A stretch of 64,000 nucleotides of DNA from Flavobacteriaceae bacterium (GTDB taxonomy: Bacteria; Bacteroidota; Bacteroidia; Flavobacteriales; Flavobacteriaceae): assembly GCA_021151665.1 (NCBI GenBank), contig JAGKWW010000002.1, forward strand, positions 82,313 through 146,312, read 5' to 3'. The notes beneath the pieces were generated by a model. The model was not told the DNA's origin. It saw nothing but the letters and a program-made list of their open reading frames with translations, and searched no databases. Below, piece by piece: positions 42,894 through 53,457 of the stretch. Made by a program: the position numbers and the translations under genes. The first letter of the stretch is position 1, and each line of letters opens with the position of its first letter.

Positions 42894-45828
42894 ATGCTTC
42901 TGCCTGTACCGGCGGTTCAGCTTCCCGGGCCACTTTTTCAAGATAAGCCACGAAGTTATCCTCGTGCGCCACATTGAGCTTCTTCCGCACCCTGTAACGT
43001 GCGTTCTCTACCCCGCGCAGGGAAATGTTCAGCAGAGGGCTTATCTCCTTGTTTGTAAGGTCCATTTTCACAAAGGCACACAGGCGGAGTTCACGTTTGG
43101 TAAGCGTGGGATTCAGTTTTTTAAGTTTCTCGAAAAAGTTATGGTGGACCTTCTCAAAATTAACGTCAAAAACTTCCATATAGTCGTCGCCTATCTTGTG
43201 CTGGTTGAGTTTCTGGAAGATCTCGAATATCTTTTTGCGTGACTCCTCGTTCTTCGAATACTCCCGCAATTCTTTCAGGTCGGAAGTGATCTCGCCAAAA
43301 ATCTCCTTTTTCTTCAATAGTAGCATAGTATAGTTCGCCAGCTCTTTACTTTTCATCAGCACATCTTCCTCAAGGTGTTGCTTGTCTTGCGTAATCTGCT
43401 CTTTATCACGCTGAAGCCTTAAACGCTCCACTTCCATCTCCAGCATTCTCTTTGTGCGCTGTTCTTCCTCCCTTGCGCGCCTGTGCTGCCGTTCTACACG
43501 CTTGCTTATTAATTTCAGGGCAAGGACAACTAATAGTGCTGATAACAGCCCATAGGCAATATATGCAGCGTTGGTTTGATACCATTTGGGTAAGATCGTG
43601 AAATAATAAACCGCTTCCTTTGCGGTTACGCCTGCTGTGTTGCGGCTTTTAACTTTGAAGGTATAAGTGCCGGGCCGAAGGTGGGTATATTCCTTATAAG
43701 GCAGCGTTTGCCAGGCCGACCAGTTCTTGTCGACATTCTCAAGCATATAGCTATACTGTATCCCTGTGCCGTGGTTCATTTTGGGTGCCGCAAACTCAAA
43801 ACGCAAGATATCGGTTTGATTGGGTAATACCTGCGGCTCCGACTTGCTGCTGGCGGGAGGAAGGTTTTGTATTTCCTGATCCTGAGAATAGGATATTCCG
43901 CTGATAAGAGTTGCAACGCCTTTATCAGCTTTGCGCGTGCTCAACGAATATAAATAAAGACCTGAGGTGGTACCGAACAGCACTTTATCAGGTGACAGCA
44001 CGGTAATGGCTTCCATACCCCGATTAAACATCCCTTTAAGGTTCAGGAAAAGTTCTTTCTGAAGTGCAGGTTTCTTTTCTGTAGTATAAAAGTAGCCCGC
44101 CTCGTCATCCTGCACAAACCATGTTTTCCGGCCCGCCTGCAAAAGCTTCCGCGTATTTTTTTCGGGATCCAGGATCCGGTTCAGTTCTTTGTGCGGCACA
44201 AATCTGTTCTGTGCCGCATTATAGCTGTAAATGCCCGTATTGGTGGTAAACACCACATCACCCTGCCATCTTGCTACATTCACGTTGAATGCAGACTGCA
44301 GCCCGTTTCGGTTAGTGTAATGGTCTACAGATGTTATACGTGAGTAGTCAGAATCCACCCGGATGCGAAATACCCCTTTGTAGCCATGGCAAATCCAGTA
44401 AACACCGGGCTCAGTGGCAGGCATTATATCACGCGAAGATTCGTTGAACCCCGTGAGCTTATTGCCGAGGATCCATTGGCCGTCCTCTTTCCGGAGAAGG
44501 TACAGGCCGTTATAATGTGAGGCGAGGTAATAGCCTTTTTTATCTTTAATCGGGGTAATTTTCCAAAAGCCGGAAATGTTTCCAATCTTTTTTGCTTCCA
44601 ATCCTAAAATCTGATAAAGGCCTGTGTCATGGGAGGCAATTACGTCGCCTTCCGCCGACTGTACTGCCCAGGCCTGCCCGTGAATGCCTTCTGTTTTTGT
44701 AAAATTTCGCGCCGAAGAGGGGTTTGATGGGTTAAACAAGGATACGTATATGCCCTGGTTGGTAGCGAGATACAGGCAGTTATTAGTTGCCAGCGCATCG
44801 TATACAGAAGCCTTGCTGAACAAATGGCTGTAAGGAGATTGCAGGTCGATGTATGACAGGCCGTTGTTTTGCATCACCCAGATGTTGTTGCTGGCGTTTC
44901 GGTACAGCTTATGCACTACAGTTTCGGGAAGGCCCAGTAGCAGTGCGGGCGTTTCTAACAGCTTGCCCTCTGTACTGGCGAGCAGTATCTTAGAACTAAG
45001 AGTTCCTATCAGGAGTACCCCCTTATATTTCAGGGCGCTGGTTACCTGGTCTGCCTGGCGCCCGGTGAAGATATTTCCGCTCAGCGTCAGTTTTCCCGAA
45101 CCGGCTTCGCCGTTATAAACGTTGCCTGTTTTTGTAATGATAACCACTTTATTATTATCACTTCCCGGCACGATACTGAATATTTCCTCATTGTTGTACT
45201 GATCTGCGGGAAATGCCATAGTAAGGTCCTGCCCCGACGCCCCAAGGCTCATAATACCGTGGTTGCTATCCTGAATAAAATAGCGGCTTCCTGCCATGCC
45301 GGAATAGATATAGGATGTATTTGCCGGAATGTGTGTGGCTGTCTTTCCTGATATGATGACGAGTTCTGTAAAAGTCCTGCAAAGCACCTTGTTCCCTACT
45401 ACCTGAATGTCCCAGATATTTTCGAGGTTATGGCTTTGTAGCTGCAGATCTTCCATCATCGAACGATAAACGTAACGTCCTTTGCCATCTTTCTTCACGA
45501 CACCGATCTCGTTATATCCCCCCGCGTAGACTGTTCCCGCCGAATTTACCGCAAGGCTGCGCACCGAAGAATTGTTTGGGAGGTTCAGCTTATGCCAATG
45601 CTCGCCATCATGGATTATAACACCGTCATTATTCCCGAAGAACATAATACCTTCAGGATTTTCGCATGCCGACCAAAATTGCGGGTCTGCGTTAAAATCC
45701 TTCTTCTCGAAGCCGGTTATTTTTCCGGTAATCGGAAACTGTACATCCTGCGACCAGACTTGCGGGACAACTAAAATTGTGGATAGGGCAAAGAAAAGCG
45801 TTCGAAGTATCGTGTTAGGGATATCCAT
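42892..45828 (-). CDS. PUL sensor-regulator: periplasmic beta-propeller/Y_Y_Y sensor with cytoplasmic LuxR-type HTH
   Basis: 978 residues from the ATG at 45828 (MDIPNTILRT), which gives a proper signal peptide; the track upstream is not needed. A periplasmic sensor of propeller-like repeats (about 25-640), a Y_Y_Y domain ending 'HLRPGTYTFKVKSRNTAGVT', one membrane helix (about 750-770), a coiled coil rich in E/K/Q, and a C-terminal HTH ('LTKRELRLCAFVKMDLTNKE', 'LNISLRGVENARYRVRKKL'). No histidine kinase domain is visible, so it is a one-protein transmembrane regulator. It is divergent from the susC-like gene, which it probably controls on sensing a glycan. Confidence 0.85.
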   Translation of the reverse strand: MDIPNTILRTLFFALSTILVVPQVWSQDVQFPITGKITGFEKKDFNADPQFWSACENPEGIMFFGNNDGVIIHDGEHWHKLNLPNNSSVRSLAVNSAGTVYAGGYNEIGVVKKDGKGRYVYRSMMEDLQLQSHNLENIWDIQVVGNKVLCRTFTELVIISGKTATHIPANTSYIYSGMAGSRYFIQDSNHGIMSLGASGQDLTMAFPADQYNNEEIFSIVPGSDNNKVVIITKTGNVYNGEAGSGKLTLSGNIFTGRQADQVTSALKYKGVLLIGTLSSKILLASTEGKLLETPALLLGLPETVVHKLYRNASNNIWVMQNNGLSYIDLQSPYSHLFSKASVYDALATNNCLYLATNQGIYVSLFNPSNPSSARNFTKTEGIHGQAWAVQSAEGDVIASHDTGLYQILGLEAKKIGNISGFWKITPIKDKKGYYLASHYNGLYLLRKEDGQWILGNKLTGFNESSRDIMPATEPGVYWICHGYKGVFRIRVDSDYSRITSVDHYTNRNGLQSAFNVNVARWQGDVVFTTNTGIYSYNAAQNRFVPHKELNRILDPEKNTRKLLQAGRKTWFVQDDEAGYFYTTEKKPALQKELFLNLKGMFNRGMEAITVLSPDKVLFGTTSGLYLYSLSTRKADKGVATLISGISYSQDQEIQNLPPASSKSEPQVLPNQTDILRFEFAAPKMNHGTGIQYSYMLENVDKNWSAWQTLPYKEYTHLRPGTYTFKVKSRNTAGVTAKEAVYYFTILPKWYQTNAAYIAYGLLSALLVVLALKLISKRVERQHRRAREEEQRTKRMLEMEVERLRLQRDKEQITQDKQHLEEDVLMKSKELANYTMLLLKKKEIFGEITSDLKELREYSKNEESRKKIFEIFQKLNQHKIGDDYMEVFDVNFEKVHHNFFEKLKKLNPTLTKRELRLCAFVKMDLTNKEISPLLNISLRGVENARYRVRKKLNVAHEDNFVAYLEKVAREAEPPVQAEA

Positions 45829-46141
45829 CGTAGTAAAAGGGATGAAAATAGAACTTAATAGCACCCATAAAAGTAGAGTAATTTTTGAATATTGAGAACT
45901 TTTTGCCAAGTTTTTTTATCTAATAAATATTTGGTATATAATGTTTTAAAAAAATAAATGAAGTGTTTAAGTGGTTTAAGTAGCCTTTCGGTGTAACCAA
46001 AGCGAAATCGATTTTTCTTTTGGTTTTTTCCTTAATTATAATTTGGCGCAACAAAAACAAACCTACAACGATTTCGGTACGCAGGCGGAAGTCATCTTCA
46101 TAAGCGAACCGTTATTATTTATTAACTCTAACTAACAATCT
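45829..46141. other. Divergent intergenic region of the PUL
   Basis: AT-rich DNA between the regulator and the susC-like gene; it must hold both promoters and the regulator's binding site. A minus-strand TACTTTTA lies upstream of the regulator start. I see no TAnnTTTG with proper -33 spacing for susC, and no clear palindrome. Confidence 0.4.
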
Positions 46142-49001
46142 ATGCGATTTAAAAACTACTTGGTTTTAATGTTCCTGTTCCTTACAACAGTTACGTTTGC
46201 GCAGTCCGGCACTGTATCGGGTACTGTAACTGATGGCAGCGGAATGACTTTACCGGGCGTAAACGTTATGGTAAAAGGATCGGGTGCGGCGGTATCTACC
46301 GACATCGACGGTAAGTATACTGTTGCTGCAGCAACCGGAGACACCCTTGTGTTTTCATTTATCGGCTATGCCTCACAAGAGGTTGCTGTTTCAGGAAGCA
46401 CGTTGAATGTGCAACTTAAAGAAGATACTACCCAACTTGATGAAGTGGTAGTAGTAGGCTACGGTACACAGCGTAAAAAAGATATTACGGGCGCTGTGGC
46501 GACTATCAGCGGTGAGAAATTTGAAAACCGCCCCACCAACCAATTGAGCAATCTTATACAGGGCCAAACCGCCGGTGTACAGGTGAGCTCTGTAGGTGGT
46601 AAGCCGGGCGGTGGGTTTAATATCCGCATCAGGGGAACAAGTTCTATAGGTGCATCAAGCGAGCCTATTTATGTGATCGATGGTGTGGTGACAACCGACA
46701 CGCGCTCACTAAACCCTGCTGATATCGAAACTATTTCAATACTTAAAGATGCCTCGTCGGCCGCCATCTACGGATCGCAAGGTGCAAATGGTGTAGTATT
46801 GATTACGACGAAGCAAGGCAAGAGCGAGAAACCCGTTATTAGCTACGAGACCTATGTAGGCTTCCAGTCGGTATGGAAAAAAATGGATGTGCTGAATGCT
46901 GCACAGTACCGCGACCTGATGACGGAAATGGGCTATAATACAGACTGGACACAGTACACGGCAGATACAAACTGGCAGGACGAAGTTTTCAGGACGGGAG
47001 TTTCAAACAGCCACCAACTTTCCGTTTCCGGCAAAAGCAACAATACCTCATATTACCTTTCCGGTAACTTCCTGAAACAGGATGGCGCTGTGCGCAGTTC
47101 AGAAATGGATCGCAAGTCATTTAAGGCGAGTGTTACTCAACAGGCTACCAGCTGGCTGAAACTGGGCACCAATGTAAACTATGTAGATTACCACGATGTG
47201 GATGTTACAGACAATACGGCAACAAACAGCGGCGGTGTAATCCTCGGAGTACTCAATACGCCACAAAATATCGGAATTTTCCGTGACAATGGAACCTACA
47301 CAAGCAACCCTTTCCAGGATTGGGAAAACCCGATCTCGAGTACTGACGCAGCACAACGCGGTTACCGCAACCAAAGGCTGTTTGGTAACGTATTTACCGA
47401 AATAGAGTTTATCAAAGGGCTTACTTTCCGTAGTAACCTGGGTATTGACTATAGCAATGCTACCAGCGACTACTTCCTTGATCCGTACACTACCAGCTAC
47501 GGGCGCGCAATGAAAGGGATCGGCCGTTATCAGACGTGGCTTACAAACTATCATATCTGGGATAACACGATTAACTACAAGCTAGTGCTGGATAAGCACA
47601 ATATTGAAGCTGTTGCGGGTACTGTTTATCAGGAAAGGATGTGGGAAAACAGCAGTATAGAGCGCCGTAACTTTGCCGGCGCAGGGGTTACAACTCCTAA
47701 TGCCGGTGCTCAGATTGTTACCGCCGACGCGACAAAATCAAAGAAAATCAATGAGTCGTTCCTGGCAAGGATTAACTATGCATTTGATGATAAGTACCTT
47801 TTCACAGCCAACTTCAGGGCAGATGGAAGCAGCAGTTTCGGGCCTAATGAGAAATGGGGTTATTTCCCTTCGTTTTCTGCCGGATGGAGAATCTCGCAGG
47901 AGCAGTTCATGCAGGGAATCGAGGCGATAAGCGATTTAAAATTCCGTGCGGGCTGGGGCCTTGTAGGTAACGATAATACCGGCACTTATGCTTGGGCAGG
48001 TGGTGTAGCATTAGGAAGTAACTATCCTATTGGGGGAGTTGCTCAACCGGGTAACTATCCGCGTTCAATTCAAAACGAAGATCTTAAATGGGAAGCTACC
48101 GAGCAGAGTAATTTCGGTATTGACCTGGCGCTGTTTAAAAACCGTATCCGTATTAGCGCCGATTACTACCGCAAGCTGAGCCATGACTTGCTGCTGCCGG
48201 TACAGATTCCGCGCACTACCGGGTTTGACAGGACAGATATAAATGCAGGTTCTGTGAAAAACGTAGGTTTTGAGTTCAACCTTAATACAGTAAACTTCGA
48301 CGGTGATTTCCGCTGGACTACTGACTTCAATATCTCTACCAATAAAAACACGGTAGTAGGCAGGCCAGCCATTGGGGCAATTCTACGGTTACGAATGGGG
48401 TGGTGTAGATCCGGCAACGGGTGACGCTTACTATATTGACGCGAACGGACAGCCAACCTTCACTCCCGGTGATGCTGACAAAAAGGTTATCGGCGATGCC
48501 AATCCTGACTTTATCTACGGCTTTACCAACAACTTCAGCTACAAAAATGTGTACCTGAATGTATTCTTCCAGGGTGTGCAGGGCAACGACATGTTCAATG
48601 CTTCACGTATTGATACGGAGAGTATGATCGATGCCAAGAACCAGACAACCGCGGTACTTGACCGTTGGCAGCAGCCAGGTGATGTAACCGATATTCCAAG
48701 GTCACTTCAGGGCGATATCCGCAACTCAAGGCTATCGAGCCGCTATGTGGAAGACGGGTCATACCTACGGCTGAAAGCAATAACGCTGGGTTATACCTTC
48801 CCTAAAAACCTCACCGACAGGCTAAGCCTTGCATCATTAAGCATCTATGGTACCGGCGAGAACCTGCTGACCTTTACCAAATATTCAGGATTTGACCCTG
48901 AGGTAAATTTCGGAGGAACAAGCAATACCAACATAGGTATCGATTACGGAACTTATCCGCAAACAAGGAACATTATATTCGGAATCAAAGCTTCACTTTA
49001 A
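46142..49001 (+). pseudogene. SusC/RagA-type TonB-dependent receptor, broken by a frameshift
   Basis: Outer-membrane importer of the PUL. Signal peptide, carboxypeptidase-regulatory-like domain ('GVNVMVKGSGAAVSTDIDGK'), the SusC motif 'QLDEVVVVGYGTQRKKDITG', plug 'YVIDGVVTTDTRSLNPADIE', then barrel. The first frame ends at 48424; the rest continues in another frame to 49001. Reading GGGG (48374-48377) as GGG joins them smoothly through 'GRPAIG' and 'QFYGYEWGGVDPATG', giving about 953 residues. The loop between 'STNKNTVV' and 'QFYGYEW' is also shorter than usual for the family. True mutation or assembly error cannot be decided here. Confidence 0.85.
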
Positions 49002-49005
49002 TAAA

Positions 49006-50502
49006 ATGACTATGAAAAATATAAATAAGAATATTGTCGCTGCGATTTTACTGTCGGGATTACTACTCGGCTCATGCAGCCAGGAGCTCGACCAGGTGCC
49101 GATCTCTGAACTGACGCAGGACAATGCCTACCTTAGTGGCGACCAGCTCGAATCTGCCCTTACAGGTGTTTATGAGTCTTTCCAGGGGAATGACTACTAC
49201 GTATGGGATCACGTGCTTTTTTCTGACGTACGCTCAGACAACCACTACGCCGGAGGGGACAACCCCGAAATATTCCAATTGGACCGCCTCAATGTCGAAA
49301 CTACCAACGGGCGGGTCTTCAATGCCTGGTCGGCTATTTATAACGCTATTGCCAAAGCCAATACCGTAATTGCCCGTGCCCCGGGGGTACAGTCGCAGAT
49401 TACCGAAGAGCGCCGCGCCCAGATAGTTGGCGAGGCACATTTCTTACGAGCTTACCACTACTTTACGCTTGCGCGCCTTTTTGGCGGGGTGCCTATCCTT
49501 ACTGCGCCGGTAACGTCTACAGATCCTTCTCAGCTAAGGCCTTCACGTGCAACCGAGCAGGAAGTGTATGACCAGATCATTGCCGACCTGGAGTTTGCTG
49601 CAAACGCATTGCCATACAACTACGGTTCTGATAATTCCGTGAACAAAGCTCGCGCTACCAAGGGAGCTTGCTATGCATTACTGGCTAAAGCTTATGCGCA
49701 ACAACCATCGCCCAACTGGGGCCAGGTGGTAAACTACGCCAACCTCGTGATGGCGCCCGAGGCAGGCTACGACCTTATGGGCAGCTACGACCAGCTTTTT
49801 GACGGTTCGCACTATAATAACCAGGAATCGATACTTGAAGTACAGTACCTTGGCGGCAACGAAGGCTCATGGGGCCCGCAGATGCACCTTCCGCCAAGCA
49901 TCAGCGGCGATACCTGGAGGAAGTTCGTAACGCCTTCTCACGACCTGGTAGACGCTTTTGATTCTGAAGGGGATAATATCCGTAAGAATGCCACCATCCT
50001 TTTTGAGAACGTAGGCTGGAACGATGAATTCTGGGGTAACGCTTCAGGAAGCTCTGTGCCGTTTTCTTATAAATGGAGGCATGCAAGCGGATGGGCCAGT
50101 GCAGACCATATTTACCTGCTGCGCCTTGCAGATATCATTCTGCTTAAAGCGGAAGCTCATAACAATCTGGGCCAGATAAGCGAAGCCGCTGCCGAAGTAA
50201 ACAAGATAAGGAACAGGGTAAGCCTGCCAAGCCTTACTGCCGCTCAAATGGCAAATCAGGCAACAATGAAGGCCGTTATTCTTAAAGAGAGGAGACTCGA
50301 GCTGGCTCAGGAAGCCATGCGTTGGGACGACCTTGTTAGAAATGATGTGGTTGTAGAAACCATGAACGCTGTTGATGATGTTGACCTGCGTGACGGACAG
50401 CCGGTGAATTACAATATGCAGCCGTATGAGGCATTCCTGCCTATACCTTCTAACGAAAGGAACCTTAACCCGAACCTTACCCAAAATCCGGGCTATAATT
50501 AA
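49006..50502 (+). CDS. SusD/RagB-family glycan-binding lipoprotein
   Basis: 498 residues (a second ATG at 49012 is equally good). Lipobox 'LLLGSCSQ'. Typical SusD phrases: 'GVYESFQGNDYY', 'AQIVGEAHFLRAYHYFTLAR', 'LRPSRATEQEVYDQIIADLE', 'LLRLADIILLKAEAHN' and 'ERRLELAQEAMRWDDLVR', ending 'NPNLTQNPGYN'. Surface lid for the SusC transporter. It follows the susC-like gene by 4 bp. Confidence 0.95.
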   Translation: MTMKNINKNIVAAILLSGLLLGSCSQELDQVPISELTQDNAYLSGDQLESALTGVYESFQGNDYYVWDHVLFSDVRSDNHYAGGDNPEIFQLDRLNVETTNGRVFNAWSAIYNAIAKANTVIARAPGVQSQITEERRAQIVGEAHFLRAYHYFTLARLFGGVPILTAPVTSTDPSQLRPSRATEQEVYDQIIADLEFAANALPYNYGSDNSVNKARATKGACYALLAKAYAQQPSPNWGQVVNYANLVMAPEAGYDLMGSYDQLFDGSHYNNQESILEVQYLGGNEGSWGPQMHLPPSISGDTWRKFVTPSHDLVDAFDSEGDNIRKNATILFENVGWNDEFWGNASGSSVPFSYKWRHASGWASADHIYLLRLADIILLKAEAHNNLGQISEAAAEVNKIRNRVSLPSLTAAQMANQATMKAVILKERRLELAQEAMRWDDLVRNDVVVETMNAVDDVDLRDGQPVNYNMQPYEAFLPIPSNERNLNPNLTQNPGYN

Positions 50503-50521
50503 TACCATATAATTGTTTGCT

Positions 50522-51988
50522 ATGAAGAAGGCTTGTTCAATATTTGGCTTAATCGCCATGTCAGTGCTCATCTCGTGTTCGGGTAGTGACAACAGTTCCG
50601 GTACTACGCCTCCACCATCAGGCACCGATAATCAGGGACAGGTTATCGGTACCGCCCGCGTGTGGGTAACCACCGGAAACAGGGCAAAACTTTTTGTTGA
50701 ACAGCCTTCGGCAAACATTTACGATAATGCCAACAGCAGCTATGCTTCGGTTACAGTAGATTTCGGCCAGCAATTTCAGGAGATAGACGGTTTTGGCGCA
50801 GCCCTTACGGGATCGTCTGCTTACGTGATCAACCATATGGGTAATGCACAAAAGCAGGCGTTGCTAAAAGACCTTTTTGATCCTGCCGATGGCATTGGCC
50901 TTAGCTACCTGCGCCTAACGATGGGCGCTTCAGATTTTTCACTTAACAGCTTTACTTATAACGACCTCGCCTCTGGGCAGACCGATGCCGCGTTGGCACA
51001 GTTCTCGATCTCGCCAGATGAGCAGGATGTGATACCCGTAATGCAGGCACTGCAGCAATATGCTCCCAGTATTAATGTATTGGCAAGCCCGTGGAGTGCA
51101 CCCGCCTGGATGAAGGAAGGCGGCAGCCTGAACGGGGGCAGCCTTAAGCCCGAATGGTATGATGCCTATGGAAATTATTTTGTAAGGTACATACAGGCTT
51201 ATGCAGCCCATAATATAAATATTAAAGCGGTAACCGTTCAAAATGAGCCACTGCACGAAACTACAGGTTACCCTAGTATGGGTATGACCCCGGCAGCGCA
51301 GGCGTCATTTATCAAATCGAGCCTTGGGCCAAAATTTCAGACAGCAGGCATTAACACGAAGATCATTGCTTACGATCATAATTTCGATCGTCCCGATTAT
51401 CCGATGGCCGTACTTAGCGACCCTCAGGCGTATCAATACATAGACGGCTCGGCGTTTCATGCCTATGCCGGCAATGTATCGGCGATGAACCAGGTGCACG
51501 CTGCTTATCCCGATAAGAACCTTTATTTCACAGAAGTTTCGGGTGGCGAATGGAGCACAGACTTCGCGAGCAACCTCGAGTGGAATATGGAAAACATATT
51601 TATCGGCACCACAAGGAACTGGTCAAAATCGGTACTGTTATGGAATCTTGCCCTTAACAGCAATCATGGGCCTATTAACGGTGGCTGTACAGATTGCCGT
51701 GGCGTGGTTACCATAGACAATGCAGGGCAGGTAACAAAGAACGTAGAATATTATTCACTCGCGCATTTTTCAAAATTCGTTCGTCCGGGAGCAAAAAGGG
51801 TTTATACTTCAGAGTTTGACAGTTCGCTCGGGCTGAAGAACGTTGCCTTCATCAACACAGACGGTAAAAAAGTGCTCGTGTTAGTTAACAAGTCCGACTC
51901 CGGCAGAAATGTCTCAATAAAAGTCGGAAACACTAAAATAAATTATACCATAGAAGCGCACGCTTTGGCAACGCTGGTATGGCAATAA
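50522..51988 (+). CDS. GH30-family glycosidase lipoprotein (first of two)
   Basis: 488 residues from the ATG at 50522. Lipobox 'LISCSG'. The GH30 (alpha/beta)8 barrel carries the acid/base Glu in 'VTVQNEPLHETTGYPS' and the nucleophile Glu in 'NLYFTEVSGGEWS'; 'IDGFGAALTGSSAYVI' opens the domain and the side beta-domain closes it. Family activities include glucosylceramidase, beta-1,6-glucanase and beta-xylosidase. In a Flavobacterium PUL, beta-glucan (for example beta-1,6-linked) is a fair guess but only inference. Confidence 0.9.
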   Translation: MKKACSIFGLIAMSVLISCSGSDNSSGTTPPPSGTDNQGQVIGTARVWVTTGNRAKLFVEQPSANIYDNANSSYASVTVDFGQQFQEIDGFGAALTGSSAYVINHMGNAQKQALLKDLFDPADGIGLSYLRLTMGASDFSLNSFTYNDLASGQTDAALAQFSISPDEQDVIPVMQALQQYAPSINVLASPWSAPAWMKEGGSLNGGSLKPEWYDAYGNYFVRYIQAYAAHNINIKAVTVQNEPLHETTGYPSMGMTPAAQASFIKSSLGPKFQTAGINTKIIAYDHNFDRPDYPMAVLSDPQAYQYIDGSAFHAYAGNVSAMNQVHAAYPDKNLYFTEVSGGEWSTDFASNLEWNMENIFIGTTRNWSKSVLLWNLALNSNHGPINGGCTDCRGVVTIDNAGQVTKNVEYYSLAHFSKFVRPGAKRVYTSEFDSSLGLKNVAFINTDGKKVLVLVNKSDSGRNVSIKVGNTKINYTIEAHALATLVWQ

Positions 51989-52044
51989 TATCATCAATCA
52001 AAAAATCAAAGAATAACGGTGGCTTAGCGCGCCGTACTAAGAAT

Positions 52045-53457
52045 ATGCATTCACACACAAAAAAAAATATTTTGGGAATTTCTGCTGCACTAATGCTCGC
52101 CGTCCTGGCAGGCTGCGGCGGGGCGCCCAAAACAAATAGCGCGGCGGCAGAAGCCTATGTAACTATGCCGGATAAGTCGATGCTCCTTCAAAGGCAGGGC
52201 TTGATGTCATCATCTGTTGCCGATGCTACAATCAATATCAATACGGGTACTCGTTACCAGGTAATGGATGGTTTCGGCTTTACCCTTACCGGCGGAAGCG
52301 CCCTGCACATCAGCCGGATGACCCCGGCTGCTCGTAAACAGCTGCTTGAAGAACTTTACGGAAATGGCCCGTCATCGATCGGGGTAAGTTATATCCGTAT
52401 AAGTGTAGGCGCTTCCGATCTTGATGAGAAGGTCTTTTCGTATAACGACCTTCCTGCGGGGCAAACGGATATGGCATTGGCGAAATTCGACCTGGGGTAT
52501 GATAAGCAATACCTGATACCGGTGCTGCAGCAAATCCTGAAGATCAATCCGTCTGTCAAAATACTGGCCAGCCCATGGTCGCCACCGGTCTGGATGAAAG
52601 ACAACGGCGATGTGCGCGGTGGGAGCCTACAGCCGAAGTATTATGGCGTATATGCCGATTACCTGGTAAAGTATATACAGGAAATGAAAAAGAACGGCAT
52701 AACAATAGATGCGATGACTATACAGAATGAGCCGCTGCATCCCGGTAATACCCCAAGCCTTTTTATGCCTGCGGATGCACAACGTGATTTCATAAAGAAC
52801 AACTTAGGTCCGGCATTTGAACGCAATGGTATTTCAACTAAGATAATTATTTACGATCATAACGCCGACCGCCCGGATTATCCTATTTCGATCCTTGACG
52901 ACCCACAGGCCAAAAAGTATATTGATGGCTCTGCGTTTCATTTGTACGGGGGCGAGGTGGACGCCATATCAAAGGTGCATAATGCCCACCCCGACAAGAA
53001 CCTGTACTTTACGGAGCAATGGGTAGGGGCTCCCGGCGACTTTGCGAAAGAGCTTAGCTGGCATATCGAAAACCTTATTATTGGTGCGCCGCGCAACTGG
53101 TGCAAAACAGTGTTGGAATGGAATCTGGCTGCAGACGAAAACCAGGATCCGCATACCGACAGGGGCGGGTGCGACCGGTGTCTTGGCGCAGTAACTATTA
53201 CCGGTGACAAGGTAACCCGTGAGCCTGCGTATTACATCATTGCACAGGCGTCTAAGTTTGTTCCTCCCGGTTCTGTGAGAGTGGAGTCTGATATGCCGGC
53301 AGGGATTCCTAATGTTGCCTATGTGACGCCAGCAGGAAAAACGGTGGTGGTATTGCAAAACACAAGCGCCACCGACAAAAATGTGATGCTTAAAAAAGGC
53401 GGCCCCGGCAACGTTGTATGGCTTAAGGCAGGTGCTGTTGCTACCGTAGTGATGTAG
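52045..53457 (+). CDS. GH30-family glycosidase lipoprotein (second of two)
   Basis: 470 residues from the ATG at 52045, which gives the lipoprotein signal 'MLAVLAGCGG'; the frame upstream overlaps the previous gene and is not needed. 'MDGFGFTLTGGSALHI', acid/base Glu in 'MTIQNEPLHPGNTPS' and nucleophile Glu in 'NLYFTEQWVGAPGDF'. It is a diverged tandem duplicate of the preceding gene; both keep a CxxC segment (GGCTDCRG and GGCDRCLG). Probably a complementary activity on the same glycan. Confidence 0.9.
   Translation: MHSHTKKNILGISAALMLAVLAGCGGAPKTNSAAAEAYVTMPDKSMLLQRQGLMSSSVADATININTGTRYQVMDGFGFTLTGGSALHISRMTPAARKQLLEELYGNGPSSIGVSYIRISVGASDLDEKVFSYNDLPAGQTDMALAKFDLGYDKQYLIPVLQQILKINPSVKILASPWSPPVWMKDNGDVRGGSLQPKYYGVYADYLVKYIQEMKKNGITIDAMTIQNEPLHPGNTPSLFMPADAQRDFIKNNLGPAFERNGISTKIIIYDHNADRPDYPISILDDPQAKKYIDGSAFHLYGGEVDAISKVHNAHPDKNLYFTEQWVGAPGDFAKELSWHIENLIIGAPRNWCKTVLEWNLAADENQDPHTDRGGCDRCLGAVTITGDKVTREPAYYIIAQASKFVPPGSVRVESDMPAGIPNVAYVTPAGKTVVVLQNTSATDKNVMLKKGGPGNVVWLKAGAVATVVM

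Noticed and set aside
50522..53457. Two GH30 genes as one gene split by a frameshift
   Set aside because: Each has its own lipoprotein signal and full catalytic pair, so they are two separate paralogues.
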